Positions 43,061-51,081 of a stretch of 64,000 nucleotides of DNA are shown in pieces; positions within the stretch are counted from its first letter, which is position 1, and every line of letters begins with the position of its first letter. The stretch covers positions 23,370-87,369 of the forward strand of contig NZ_BAFX01000094.1 in the NCBI RefSeq assembly GCF_000308815.1, read 5' to 3'. The notes under the pieces are model-generated. The model was not told where the DNA came from. It was given only the letters and a program-made list of their open reading frames with translations, and ran no database searches. The DNA is from Nocardia concava NBRC 100430. Lineage in GTDB: Bacteria; Actinomycetota; Actinomycetes; Mycobacteriales; Mycobacteriaceae. The translations under genes and the position numbers were made by a program.

Positions 43061-43075
43061 CCGTCGCGGAGAACG

Positions 43076-43186
43076 TCAGGAGATGTGCATCGCCAGACCG
43101 ACGCCGAGCGCGGCCAGCGGCACCGCCGCGACGGCCGCCAGCGGCACCCAGATCGGCGAGGTGAGCAGACCCAGCAGGATCAACAT
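43076..43186 (-). CDS. 36-residue hydrophobic micro-protein
   Basis: A short frame almost wholly hydrophobic (MLILLGLLTSPIWVPLAAV at the start, ending LAMHIS), probably a single membrane helix or hairpin. GGAAGGAA lies before the ATG with good spacing. It is the last of three co-directional small genes (43705 to 43076), 24 bp after the previous stop. Confidence 0.6.
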   Translation of the reverse strand: MLILLGLLTSPIWVPLAAVAAVPLAALGVGLAMHIS

Positions 43187-43210
43187 CGAATTTCCTTCCG
43201 GGCCGGTGGG

Positions 43211-43588
43211 TTACTGTCCGGCCTTCAGCTGCTGTACGTAGATGATCGGCAGGTACTGGCTCACGCAGTCGGCCACGACATCCTGGCCGGGGTGGAACTG
43301 CGCGTAGGCGGGCGGCGTCGAAAAGCCGCCGTTCCCCTGCTGATCCGCGGGCGGAGCCCAGCGCGGGGAGGGGTTCGGGTAGCTCACCACCGGCGGCGCG
43401 CCGACCTGGAACGGCTCCTGGGCGCTGTAGAGCGTGCACTTCCACCATTCCCCGGGCGGTGACTCGATCTTCACGACGCCACCCGGCTGCGGGGTGAGGA
43501 TCGGCTGGGCCGATGCGGTGGCGGCGGTACCCGCGAGAATCGCACCGGCGGCGCCGACGGTTCCGAGAACCTTGATGGTCCGCGACAT
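43211..43588 (-). CDS. Small secreted protein of unknown function
   Basis: A 125-residue exported protein: signal peptide MSRTIKVLGTVGAAGAILAG with ASA cleavage near residue 27. The mature part of about 98 residues is Pro-rich with two Cys (EWWKCTLYS and VADCVSQY) likely forming a disulfide, and repeated PPVVSYPNPSPRW-like segments. Its ATG follows the stop of the preceding micro-gene without a gap (TAAATG), so the two are translated in series. No family recognised. Confidence 0.7.
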   Translation of the reverse strand: MSRTIKVLGTVGAAGAILAGTAATASAQPILTPQPGGVVKIESPPGEWWKCTLYSAQEPFQVGAPPVVSYPNPSPRWAPPADQQGNGGFSTPPAYAQFHPGQDVVADCVSQYLPIIYVQQLKAGQ

Positions 43589-43705
43589 TTACGCCGAGCC
43601 CCACGCGTGCAGCAGGTAGGTCCACTGGGCCAGGATCGAGGTGATGGTGTCGGTCAGGTTGATGGCCGCCGAACCGAGATTGATAACCGGATGGTTGTTG
43701 TCCAC
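43589..43705 (-). CDS. 38-residue amphipathic micro-protein
   Basis: A short frame starting at GTG with AAGGAG at ideal distance: residues 1-20 read MDNNHPVINLGSAAINLTDT, then ITSILAQWTYLLHAWGSA. There is no signal peptide; the second half is an amphipathic helix with Trp/Tyr. The size and nature recall PorA/PorH channel peptides of corynebacteria, but the sequence is not clearly related. It is the first gene of a three-gene unit and abuts the secreted-protein gene directly. Confidence 0.6.
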   Translation of the reverse strand: MDNNHPVINLGSAAINLTDTITSILAQWTYLLHAWGSA

Positions 43706-43922
43706 GAGGTTCTCCTTCGATGCGATATGTCGGGATTCCGGGAAGCGCCGTTCGTGGGGCGCCGACCTTCACGTTATTGCAGTGCTAGTGCAATAGCCAA
43801 GGGATTGCTCGATTTTTGTGACGCATCGCACGGGCGCAACCATCGGACATCCGGTGGCGACGGGATAGGGTCGGCCGTCGGTTTCAGCGAACCGAGTGTT
43901 CGCAAGCAGGAAGGAAGCCCGC

Positions 43923-45110
43923 GTGGTCGACCCGGCGCCGCCGCCCGCAACCCCACCGGTCCCCCTCCGCACCATCGCCCGCGAGTGGACCCGCATCGGC
44001 TGCCTCGGCTTCGGCGGCCCACCCGCCCACATAGCCCTCCTCCGCGAGCTCTGCGTCACTCGCCGCGAGTGGATAGCCGCCCCCGATTTCGAAGACGCCA
44101 TAGCCGCCACCAACCTCCTCCCCGGCCCGGCCTCCACCCAGCTGGCCATCTTCACCGCCTGGCGCCTGCGCGGCCGCCCCGGAGCGTTGATCGGCGGATT
44201 CTGCTTCATCACACCGGGATTGATCCTCATCCTGGCGTTGGCCGCGATCTTCCTCGCCTCCGACAACCCGGCCTGGGTCCGCGGCGCAGCCGCCGGAGCA
44301 GGGGCAGCGGTAGCAGCCGTCGCCGTCCACGCCGCCACCACCCTGATCCCGGCAAGCTGGCAACGCGCAGGCGAAACCCGCACCGCACGAGCCCGCTGGA
44401 TCGCCTATGCCGCAGCCGGTCTCGCCTCCGCCGCACTGATCGGCCCGTGGCTGGTCCTGGTCCTGCTCGCGGCGGGCCTGGCGGAGATTGTCATCCGCGC
44501 CAGACCTGCGCACAGCGAACCGAAGCGCGGCAGGTCGGCCGCATGGCCCCTGGCGTCGGCAGCCGGGATCGCCGGTGGCGGATTGGGGGCTCTGGCCTGG
44601 GTGGCGCTCAAGGTCGGGGCGCTGTCGTATGGCGGTGGGTTCGTGATCATTCCGCTGATGCAGGCGGATGCGGTGGATCGGTACGGATGGATGACCGGCG
44701 AGCAGTTCCTCAATGCCGTTGCGCTGGGCCAGATCACGCCGGGGCCGGTCGTGCAGACGGTAGCGGTTGTGGGCTACGCCGCGGCGGGCGTTCCGGGCGG
44801 ACTACTCGCGGCAGCGGTCGCTTTCGCACCGTCGTTCGTGTTCGTGCTGGCCGGTGGCCGCTATTTCGACCGGTTGCGCGGCGATGCGCGGGTGCAGGCG
44901 TTTTTCACCGGCGCCGGTCCGGCCGTCATCGGGGCGATTGCCGGATCCGCGATTCCACTGGCCCTTGTCCTGCAACACGTCTGGCAGTTCGCGGTGCTCG
45001 GCGCGGCGGCCGTGTGGCTGCTCGCCGCCCGGCGCGGGGTGGTCAGCACGTTGCTGGGCGCGGGCCTGCTCGGCGTCGGTGCCGCACTCGCGGGATGGCC
45101 TGTCGGCTGA
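43923..45110 (+). CDS. chrA: Chromate transporter ChrA (two-domain)
   Basis: A 395-residue full-length CHR superfamily protein made of two homologous halves. The first carries CLGFGGPPAHIALLRE and NLLPGPASTQLAIFT, the second LSYGGGFVIIPLMQAD and ALGQITPGPVVQTVAVVGY. It exports chromate or related oxyanions. GGAAGG lies upstream of the GTG at 43923. It stops three bases before the convergent TetR gene. Strong codon bias in the first half (C-rich third positions) contrasts with G/T-richer use in the second half. Confidence 0.9.
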   Translation: MVDPAPPPATPPVPLRTIAREWTRIGCLGFGGPPAHIALLRELCVTRREWIAAPDFEDAIAATNLLPGPASTQLAIFTAWRLRGRPGALIGGFCFITPGLILILALAAIFLASDNPAWVRGAAAGAGAAVAAVAVHAATTLIPASWQRAGETRTARARWIAYAAAGLASAALIGPWLVLVLLAAGLAEIVIRARPAHSEPKRGRSAAWPLASAAGIAGGGLGALAWVALKVGALSYGGGFVIIPLMQADAVDRYGWMTGEQFLNAVALGQITPGPVVQTVAVVGYAAAGVPGGLLAAAVAFAPSFVFVLAGGRYFDRLRGDARVQAFFTGAGPAVIGAIAGSAIPLALVLQHVWQFAVLGAAAVWLLAARRGVVSTLLGAGLLGVGAALAGWPVG

Positions 45111-45113
45111 GCC

Positions 45114-45701
45114 TCAGATCGTGATACCGAGCGCGCCCGCTACGGCTCGGGTCAGGTGGTCGGTCACCTCGCCCGTGGTCCAGTTGCGGTGTTCGGTCAG
45201 GTCGTAGACCACGCGTTCGTCGAAGATGGTGATCCAGAGCAGCACGGCGTAGGTGACGTCGTATTCGGTGGTTTTGCCCTGGAGGGCAAGGGAGTTCAGG
45301 ACTTCGGCGAGCATGTCGTGCAGGGCGGTGATGGATTCGTCGCCGGCGGCCAGGCGCTCGATGAAGCCGCGCGAGCTGCGGACGTAGCGGACGGCGGGGC
45401 CCCATTGGGCGGCCTGGTCGACCCAGGTGCGGCAGCAGCGGTGGAAGCGATCGACAGGGTCGGGGCCGGCGTCCACCGCGGCCAGGGCTTCGACCAATTG
45501 CTCTATGGCGCGGCGGTGGAAGGCCTGCAGTGCGTCCTGCGGGGTGGGGAAATGCCGGTACGCGGTGGCGACTCCCACGCCCGCCTCGGCGGCGAGTTCG
45601 GGGATGGAGAAGCCGATCCGGCCGGTCCGCAAGAGGCTCTGGACCGCGTCGACCAGCAGCACTCGGCTGCGCTGGGCATCACTGCGGGTGTTCACGGGCA
45701 C
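45114..45701 (-). CDS. TetR family transcriptional regulator
   Basis: A 195-residue TetR regulator; the HTH is LAAEAGVGVATAYRHFPTPQ at residues 37-56, with a C-terminal domain resembling those with YbiH/SbtR-type helices. GTG at 45701 has GGAGG upstream. It is divergent from an MFS gene with two dyads in between, so it probably represses that exporter. Confidence 0.9.
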   Translation of the reverse strand: MPVNTRSDAQRSRVLLVDAVQSLLRTGRIGFSIPELAAEAGVGVATAYRHFPTPQDALQAFHRRAIEQLVEALAAVDAGPDPVDRFHRCCRTWVDQAAQWGPAVRYVRSSRGFIERLAAGDESITALHDMLAEVLNSLALQGKTTEYDVTYAVLLWITIFDERVVYDLTEHRNWTTGEVTDHLTRAVAGALGITI

Positions 45702-45752
45702 GCCTCCATCCTGCGCGAACGGGGGCCGTGATCGCCGCGCGGCACTCGAGTA

Positions 45753-45790
45753 GAGAAGTTCTTCTCAGTTAAGTATTCTCTAACAGAGAA
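45753..45790. promoter_or_regulatory. Two TetR-type operator dyads
   Basis: GAGAAG-TT-CTTCTC (45753-45766) and TTCTCT-AAC-AGAGAA (45776-45790) are both perfect inverted repeats built from the same GAGAA/TTCTC half. They lie between the divergent TetR and MFS genes in an AT-rich promoter segment. Confidence 0.7.
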
Positions 45791-45832
45791 GATCTCCTCA
45801 TTTAGGAGCTCGGGGACCGCTAGGAGTCCAGG

Positions 45833-47002
45833 ATGCGAGCAGCCGCGCCGGGTGCGCTGCTGGTGCTGATCATGGCCCAGCCGAATATGGCGACCGGGAT
45901 GATGCCGTACTACCGGCACGCCTGGACGCTCGCGCCACTGCTCATCACCGCGATCTTCGCCGCGTACCTGTTCGCGCTGACTCCGACGCTGGCAATCCTG
46001 GGCACGCCGCCGGGCAGGCGAGCCTGGTGGTGGCGCATCGGGGTGGGCAGCGCCTTCGGCATCGCCGCGGATCTGGCCATGGCCGTGGCGCATTCACCGT
46101 GGCCGGTGGTCGCGGCGCGAATCTGCGCCGGATTGTCGGTGGGCCTGGTGACCGGCTCGCTGGCCGGATTGATCCTGGAGCGCAAGGGCGAGCGCGGCCG
46201 CACGGCCATGGCCGTGGCGACCGTGCTGGGCTCGGCACTCGGCACCATCGCCGCCGCCGTGATCGCCCAGTACCTGCCCGCGCCCGGCGTGACCGTGTAT
46301 CTGGCGCACGCGGTACTGCTCACGCTCGCCGCACTCGCGGTGGTCGGCGACCGGGCGATGCTTCCGGTGGCCCCCGAAAAAGCCATCGCCACGACAGCCG
46401 CTACGACCGAACCCCGAATCGCCGGATACCTCAGCGGGATTGCCGCCTGGGTCTCGGCGGGCCTGGTGGTCGCGCTCCTGCCGAGCTACGGCGCGGAACT
46501 CCTGGGCACCACGAATCTCGCCCTGCTGGCCCTGCCCGTAACGCTCTACCTGGTCGCCGCCTGGCTGGCCCAGCGCCTGCTGCCACCGAACAAGCTTGCC
46601 GCCGAGCCGGTTTCGGCACAGTGGATCATCATCGCCGGAATCATCCTGGCCGCCACCGTCTCCTGGATCCCCAGCCTGCCCCTGCTGCTCTGCGGCGGCC
46701 TGGTGGCTGGTTGCGGCCAGGGCCTCGCCTACCGCGCCGGTCTCCGAATCGTCAGTGCCGCAACCCCTCCCGACCAGCACGCCCGCGCCTCGTCCCGATT
46801 CGCGGGCGTGGCCTACGCGTGCGCCGCGGTCTCGACGGTCGCGTTCGGCGCGATCGCCACGGCCGCCACCATGCGCGCCGCGGTGCTCGCCGCCGCGGCC
46901 GTCCTGATCCTGGTGGCCGCGGCCACCGCCGTCGTCCGTCGGCGCGCAATGGCGCGCGCCGCGGACTTGTCCTCCACTCGGAAGATCTCGACAACCGCAT
47001 AG
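45833..47002 (+). CDS. MFS transporter
   Basis: A 389-residue major facilitator with 11-12 hydrophobic segments, a short cytoplasmic loop LILERKGERGRTAMAVATVLG in the middle of the first half and a basic C-terminal tail. It resembles drug-exporter type MFS proteins without a diagnostic substrate motif. TAGGAG precedes the ATG. Control by the divergent TetR through the dyads at 45753-45790 is likely. Confidence 0.82.
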   Translation: MRAAAPGALLVLIMAQPNMATGMMPYYRHAWTLAPLLITAIFAAYLFALTPTLAILGTPPGRRAWWWRIGVGSAFGIAADLAMAVAHSPWPVVAARICAGLSVGLVTGSLAGLILERKGERGRTAMAVATVLGSALGTIAAAVIAQYLPAPGVTVYLAHAVLLTLAALAVVGDRAMLPVAPEKAIATTAATTEPRIAGYLSGIAAWVSAGLVVALLPSYGAELLGTTNLALLALPVTLYLVAAWLAQRLLPPNKLAAEPVSAQWIIIAGIILAATVSWIPSLPLLLCGGLVAGCGQGLAYRAGLRIVSAATPPDQHARASSRFAGVAYACAAVSTVAFGAIATAATMRAAVLAAAAVLILVAAATAVVRRRAMARAADLSSTRKISTTA

Positions 47003-47053
47003 CAGAACACCTGTTACATTCGACAAAGCAATTCGAATGTCACGCGAATTCAC

Positions 47054-47072
47054 GCGCGAATTATGTTCGCGC
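47054..47072. promoter_or_regulatory. Inverted repeat upstream of amino-acid permease
   Basis: GCGCGAA-TTATG-TTCGCGC is a perfect 7+7 dyad, 150 bp ahead of the permease start in an AT-rich 220-bp intergenic region (47003-47223). It could be an operator or a terminator for the MFS gene. Confidence 0.45.
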
Positions 47073-47223
47073 GCAATAGCGCATGCCGACCCGGAATTCG
47101 GTTGTCCTCAATTACAAATCACGCGAAACAAAGTGGTTACGCGAGTTCACCGCAACATAAACTCAGCCCCTTTCACTGGAATGCATACCGCTCAAACACA
47201 TTCTCTCCGAATGGATTCCAGAA

Positions 47224-48597
47224 ATGGCAGCACCAACACTCACCCGCAGCCTCGGCCGGGTGGACCTCATCGCCATGGGTGTCGGCACCATCGTGGGCGC
47301 GGGCATCTTCGTCACCACCGGCATCGCCGCCGCGACCAAGGCGGGACCGGCCATCGTCCTGTCTTTCGTGCTGGCCGGGGCCATCTGCGCGCTGGTGGCG
47401 CTGTGCTACAGCGAACTCGCGTCCATGACGCCGCTATCGGGCAGCGCCTACACCTACACCCGCGAAACGCTGGGTGAGACGCCCGCCTTCCTGGTCGGCT
47501 GGAATCTGCTGCTCGAATATGCCGTCGCGGCCTCGGCGATCGCGATCGGCTGGTCCGGATTGTTCGGCGCGGCCCTGGATTCGCTATTCGGAGTGACTCT
47601 GCCCAAGGCGATTTCCGCGGGCCCCAGCGACGGCGGCGTCATCAATCTGCCCGCCGTGCTCATTGTCGCCGCACTGGTCGGCGTGCTCGTCTTCGAGGTC
47701 AAACTCACCGCCGCCGTGGTGAAAACTCTGGTGGCCCTGACCATCGGCGTTCTGGTCCTGGTGATCGCGATAGGCGCACCCCATCTGCATCCCGGCAATT
47801 GGTCGCCGTTCCTGCCGTTCGGCGTGCACGGCATCGCGGCCGGGGCGGCGCTGGCGTTCTTCGCGTATCTCGGTTTCGATGTCGTCGCCACCTCCGCCGA
47901 GGAGACCCGCGATCCGCGTCGCGATCTGCCCTGGGGCATCATCGGCTCGGTCGTCATCGCCACCGGGCTCTATGTCGCGGTGAGCGCCGTATTGACCGGC
48001 GTCGCACCGTATTCCAGCCTGAACAACGCGGCACCGGTCGCGACCGCGCTGGCCGCCTTCGGCGCGGGCTGGATCGGCAAGGTGATCCTGGTGGCCTCGG
48101 TGGTCGCCCTCACCAAGGGCCTGCTCATGGTCTGCTACGGGCCGACCCGCCTGGTGTTCGCCATGAGCCGCGACGGCATGCTGCCGAAGGCCCTGTGCCG
48201 CACCGGTTCCCGGGGCACACCGGTCCGCTTGAGCCTGTTGCTGGGCACGATCGTCGCCGCGGTCGCGGGATTCCTGCCCATCGGGACGGTGGCGGAGCTG
48301 GTCAATATCGGCGCACTGTTCGCCTTCGTGATCGTGGCGCTGGGCGTGCTCATCCTGCGCCGCACCGCGCCCGACCGCCCGCGCCCGTTCCGAGTGCCGT
48401 TCCTGCCGGTGGTGGCGGTCGCCGCGATCGCCGGATGTCTCTGGCTGGCGACCACATTCGAGGCGCTGACCTGGCTGAGATTCGTGATCTGGAGTGCCGC
48501 CGGGTTGGGGATCTACCTCTTCTACGGCCGCGCACACGCTGCCACCGCCCCCGATTCTTCCCTGGCCGTACCCGTCCCCGCCGGAGGTGCCGCGTGA
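47224..48597 (+). CDS. APC-family amino-acid permease
   Basis: A 457-residue 12-segment amino acid/polyamine/organocation transporter. The unwound segment 1 motif GVGTIVGAGIFVTTG near residue 20 and the AGAICALVALCYSELASM segment are typical; FFAYLGFDVVATSAEETRDPRRDLP in segment 6 (in parts) resembles the cationic amino-acid CAT/YfnA group. It should import an amino acid or related amine. Its stop overlaps the GTG of the FMN oxidase gene, so the imported compound is probably the pathway precursor. Confidence 0.88.
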   Translation: MAAPTLTRSLGRVDLIAMGVGTIVGAGIFVTTGIAAATKAGPAIVLSFVLAGAICALVALCYSELASMTPLSGSAYTYTRETLGETPAFLVGWNLLLEYAVAASAIAIGWSGLFGAALDSLFGVTLPKAISAGPSDGGVINLPAVLIVAALVGVLVFEVKLTAAVVKTLVALTIGVLVLVIAIGAPHLHPGNWSPFLPFGVHGIAAGAALAFFAYLGFDVVATSAEETRDPRRDLPWGIIGSVVIATGLYVAVSAVLTGVAPYSSLNNAAPVATALAAFGAGWIGKVILVASVVALTKGLLMVCYGPTRLVFAMSRDGMLPKALCRTGSRGTPVRLSLLLGTIVAAVAGFLPIGTVAELVNIGALFAFVIVALGVLILRRTAPDRPRPFRVPFLPVVAVAAIAGCLWLATTFEALTWLRFVIWSAAGLGIYLFYGRAHAATAPDSSLAVPVPAGGAA

Positions 48598-49691
48598 CCG
48601 CTCAACTCGACAGCTTCTACCCCACCCGCGTCGATTTCGGGACCCTCGACGAAATCCACCGCGCCGCAGCGGCCGCTCTCCCGGCCGAGGTCATGGACTT
48701 CGTCGAGGGTGGGGCGGGCAAGGAGATCACCCTGCGCGACAACCGCGCCGCCTTCGACCGCTGGCGCATCCTCCCCGCCCCGATGAGCGGCGTCGGCGCG
48801 CCCTCGACCCGCACCGAGATCCTCGGCATGCCCTTGCAGACACCGATTCTCACCGCCCCGTTCGGTGGTGACGCCCTGTTCCACCCCGACGGCCATCCGG
48901 CGGTGGCCCGGGCCGCGCAGGCCCGGGGAGCGCTGTCCGTCGTGCCGGAGGCGGGCAGCTACTCCTACCAGCGGGTGCGGGCCGCCGCGCCGGGGGCGGC
49001 CCGCATCGCGCAGGTGCATCCCTTCGGTCACGTCGGCGCTGTCGCCGATCGCGTCGCGCGGCTGGGTTATGAGGCGCTGTGCGTCACCCTCGACTGTCCC
49101 GTCGGCGGCTTCCGCACCCGCAATATGGCGAACCGTTTCGATCCGGACCAGCGTCATTTCGCGGGTAACCTCACCGGTGAGGATGGCGCGCCCGGCGTCG
49201 CGGAGATCTTCGGCCAGCTGCTCAAACGCGGTGGCATGGTGTGGGATTGGGCCACGCTGGCGACCGCTGCTACCGGCTTCGGACTACCCTGGATCGCCAA
49301 GGGCGTGCTCACCCCCGCAGCCGCCGAGCGGGCCGTGGGCATCGGCGCGAGCGGGCTGGTTGTCTCCAATCACGGTGGGCGGCAGGTGGATCCGGCACCG
49401 GCCAGTCTCGACATGCTGCCGGGTATCCGTGCGGCCGTCGGCCCGGACATACCGATCCTGCTGGACAGCGGGATTCGCACCGGCAGCGACGTCTTCCTGG
49501 CGCTGGCGCTCGGCGCGGACGCGGTGATCATCGGCCGCGCGGCCATCTACGGGCTGGCCGCGGCCGGGGAGGCGGGCGTGGATCGGGTGCTCGAGCTGCT
49601 CACCGAGGAGCTGCGCACGCTCATGATCCTGGCCGGGACTCCCGGCATCGCCGAGATCGACTCCAGCCGAATCGTCAGGGCGAGCTCATGA
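48594..49691 (+). CDS. FMN-dependent 2-hydroxy-acid oxidase/dehydrogenase
   Basis: A 365-residue TIM-barrel flavoprotein of the glycolate oxidase/lactate dehydrogenase/hydroxymandelate oxidase family. Catalytic His260 and Arg263 lie in SNHGGRQVD, Lys236 in WIAKGV, and the FMN phosphate site in DSGIRTGSDV and GADAVIIGR. It oxidises an L-2-hydroxy acid to the 2-keto acid. GTGA overlap with the permease upstream and ATGA overlap with the RidA gene downstream show a coupled operon. The substrate-side region AQVHPFGHVG differs from the common YQLYV pattern, suggesting an unusual substrate. Confidence 0.88.
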   Translation: MTAQLDSFYPTRVDFGTLDEIHRAAAAALPAEVMDFVEGGAGKEITLRDNRAAFDRWRILPAPMSGVGAPSTRTEILGMPLQTPILTAPFGGDALFHPDGHPAVARAAQARGALSVVPEAGSYSYQRVRAAAPGAARIAQVHPFGHVGAVADRVARLGYEALCVTLDCPVGGFRTRNMANRFDPDQRHFAGNLTGEDGAPGVAEIFGQLLKRGGMVWDWATLATAATGFGLPWIAKGVLTPAAAERAVGIGASGLVVSNHGGRQVDPAPASLDMLPGIRAAVGPDIPILLDSGIRTGSDVFLALALGADAVIIGRAAIYGLAAAGEAGVDRVLELLTEELRTLMILAGTPGIAEIDSSRIVRASS

Positions 49692-50047
49692 CCGCATTCC
49701 CGTCGGCCCGTACCGGTTCGGGCTTGATCTTCACTTCCGGCCTCGCGGCCATTGACCCCGAAACGTTCACCATCCTCTCCGACACCTTCGAGGGCCAGGC
49801 GAAAGAGGTGTTCCGCCAACTCGACCAAGCCCTCGACCAGGCCGGCTCCGACCGCACCCGAGTCCTCCGCCTGGAGTGCTATCTGGCCGACCGCAGCTAC
49901 TTCCCGGCCTGGAACGCCCTCTTCGCCACCTACTTCCCGACGGCCGCACCGGCGCGGATCACCACCGTCACCACCCTGCCCATCGACGGGCTGCTCATCG
50001 AAATCCAGGCGATCGCCATCGCCACCGCTCAGGAAGATCGATCATGA
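49688..50047 (+). CDS. RidA family protein (imine deaminase)
   Basis: A 119-residue RidA/YjgF/UK114 protein. The family hallmarks SGLAAIDPET, FRQLDQALDQAGSD and RLECYLADRSYFPAWNALFATYF (in parts) are visible. RidA enzymes hydrolyse reactive 2-imino acids to 2-keto acids and ammonia, or have relatives acting in biosynthesis; the invariant Arg expected near residue 105 is not obvious here (LIEIQAIAIA), so catalysis may differ. It is coupled on both sides by ATGA overlaps to the oxidase and the methyltransferase. Confidence 0.85.
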   Translation: MTAFPSARTGSGLIFTSGLAAIDPETFTILSDTFEGQAKEVFRQLDQALDQAGSDRTRVLRLECYLADRSYFPAWNALFATYFPTAAPARITTVTTLPIDGLLIEIQAIAIATAQEDRS

Positions 50048-51048
50048 CCGCAGTCACCCCGCTCGTCCATTCCGCCTCCGCCATCGGTGATTTCACCATT
50101 CGAGACGTCATCGAGGGCCAGACCGCAGGCCAGCTCATCGTCGCCGCCGACGACTGGGGCTGGTGGGTCACCCTGCTGGGCGGCGACACCATCGCACCCA
50201 CCACCGGCATCCAGCACACCGTCGCCGAGGGCCTGGTCCGCGCCGGATTCCTGATCCGGCGCGGACACCGCTACCAGCTCACCCACACCGGCCACGACGT
50301 CGGCAAGAACCGCGGTTTCGTGCGGGTCGCGGTGCGCGGCTGGGAGCCCACCTTCCGGCAGCTGTCCGACAGCCCGCATCGCGAATACATTCCTGCCGCA
50401 ACGGAACCCGGCGAAGTGGCCAGGGGCTGCACCGACATCGCGCGCCGCCGTCCGGAGATCTTCGAAGCCATCGGCCGCGCCATAGCGACCGGAACCCCCG
50501 GCTGCACCATCGATCTCGGCTGCGCGGACGCGGGTCGCGTGATGGCGCTGGCCGGAATCGCCGGGCAGGAGAGATTCTTGGGCGTCGATATCGAGGACGG
50601 CGTAATAGATTCCGCCACCGCCGAACTCGCGACCCGCGGCCTCGCCAACCGCATCACCCTGCTGACCGGTTCCGTCCAGCCCGAGCCGACCCCGCCCGCC
50701 TGGCTGTCGGCCGTCGACCGCGACAGCGTTACCACCGCCATGTCCTTCTTCCTGCTGCACCAGCTGGCCTCCGACGGCGACGGCATCGCCGCCGTGCTGC
50801 GCGGCTGGATGGACTGGTTCCCCAACCTGCAACGACTGGTGATCGGCGACGGCTATCTCCTGGAAGCCCCGAATTGGACGCAGCAGCCGTGGTTCTCGCC
50901 CACCTACGAGATCTACCACGCGGTCACCGGCGTCCGGCTGTGGACGCGGCACGAATACGAGCAGGCCTTCGCCGAACTCGGCTGGACGGTGCGGCGACGG
51001 CTCGAGGATCACACCATGCTGGTGACCAGCATTCTCGAACGGGATTGA
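50044..51048 (+). CDS. SAM-dependent methyltransferase, 2-keto-acid C-methyltransferase-like
   Basis: A 334-residue class I methyltransferase with an N-terminal winged-helix dimerisation domain. The SAM-binding motif is CTIDLGCADAGRV near residues 154-165 with LGVDIEDGVID following. The C-terminal part (WFPNLQRLVIGDG, then SPTYEIYHAVTGV and FAELGW) resembles, from memory, phenylpyruvate beta-methyltransferase MppJ; His239 and His292 fall where that enzyme has its two iron-binding His. A 2-keto acid is therefore a reasonable substrate, which fits the upstream keto-acid-forming oxidase. An O-methyltransferase on another substrate remains possible. ATGA overlap with the RidA gene. Confidence 0.78.
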   Translation: MTAVTPLVHSASAIGDFTIRDVIEGQTAGQLIVAADDWGWWVTLLGGDTIAPTTGIQHTVAEGLVRAGFLIRRGHRYQLTHTGHDVGKNRGFVRVAVRGWEPTFRQLSDSPHREYIPAATEPGEVARGCTDIARRRPEIFEAIGRAIATGTPGCTIDLGCADAGRVMALAGIAGQERFLGVDIEDGVIDSATAELATRGLANRITLLTGSVQPEPTPPAWLSAVDRDSVTTAMSFFLLHQLASDGDGIAAVLRGWMDWFPNLQRLVIGDGYLLEAPNWTQQPWFSPTYEIYHAVTGVRLWTRHEYEQAFAELGWTVRRRLEDHTMLVTSILERD

Positions 51049-51081
51049 GCCGGATCGGACGGGTCGGTACGGTGAGGATCG

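Noticed and set aside
47799..48593. In-frame N-terminal extension of the FMN oxidase
   Set aside because: Overlaps the permease gene in another frame and is Arg-rich; the GTG at 48594 with a stop overlap is a better start.
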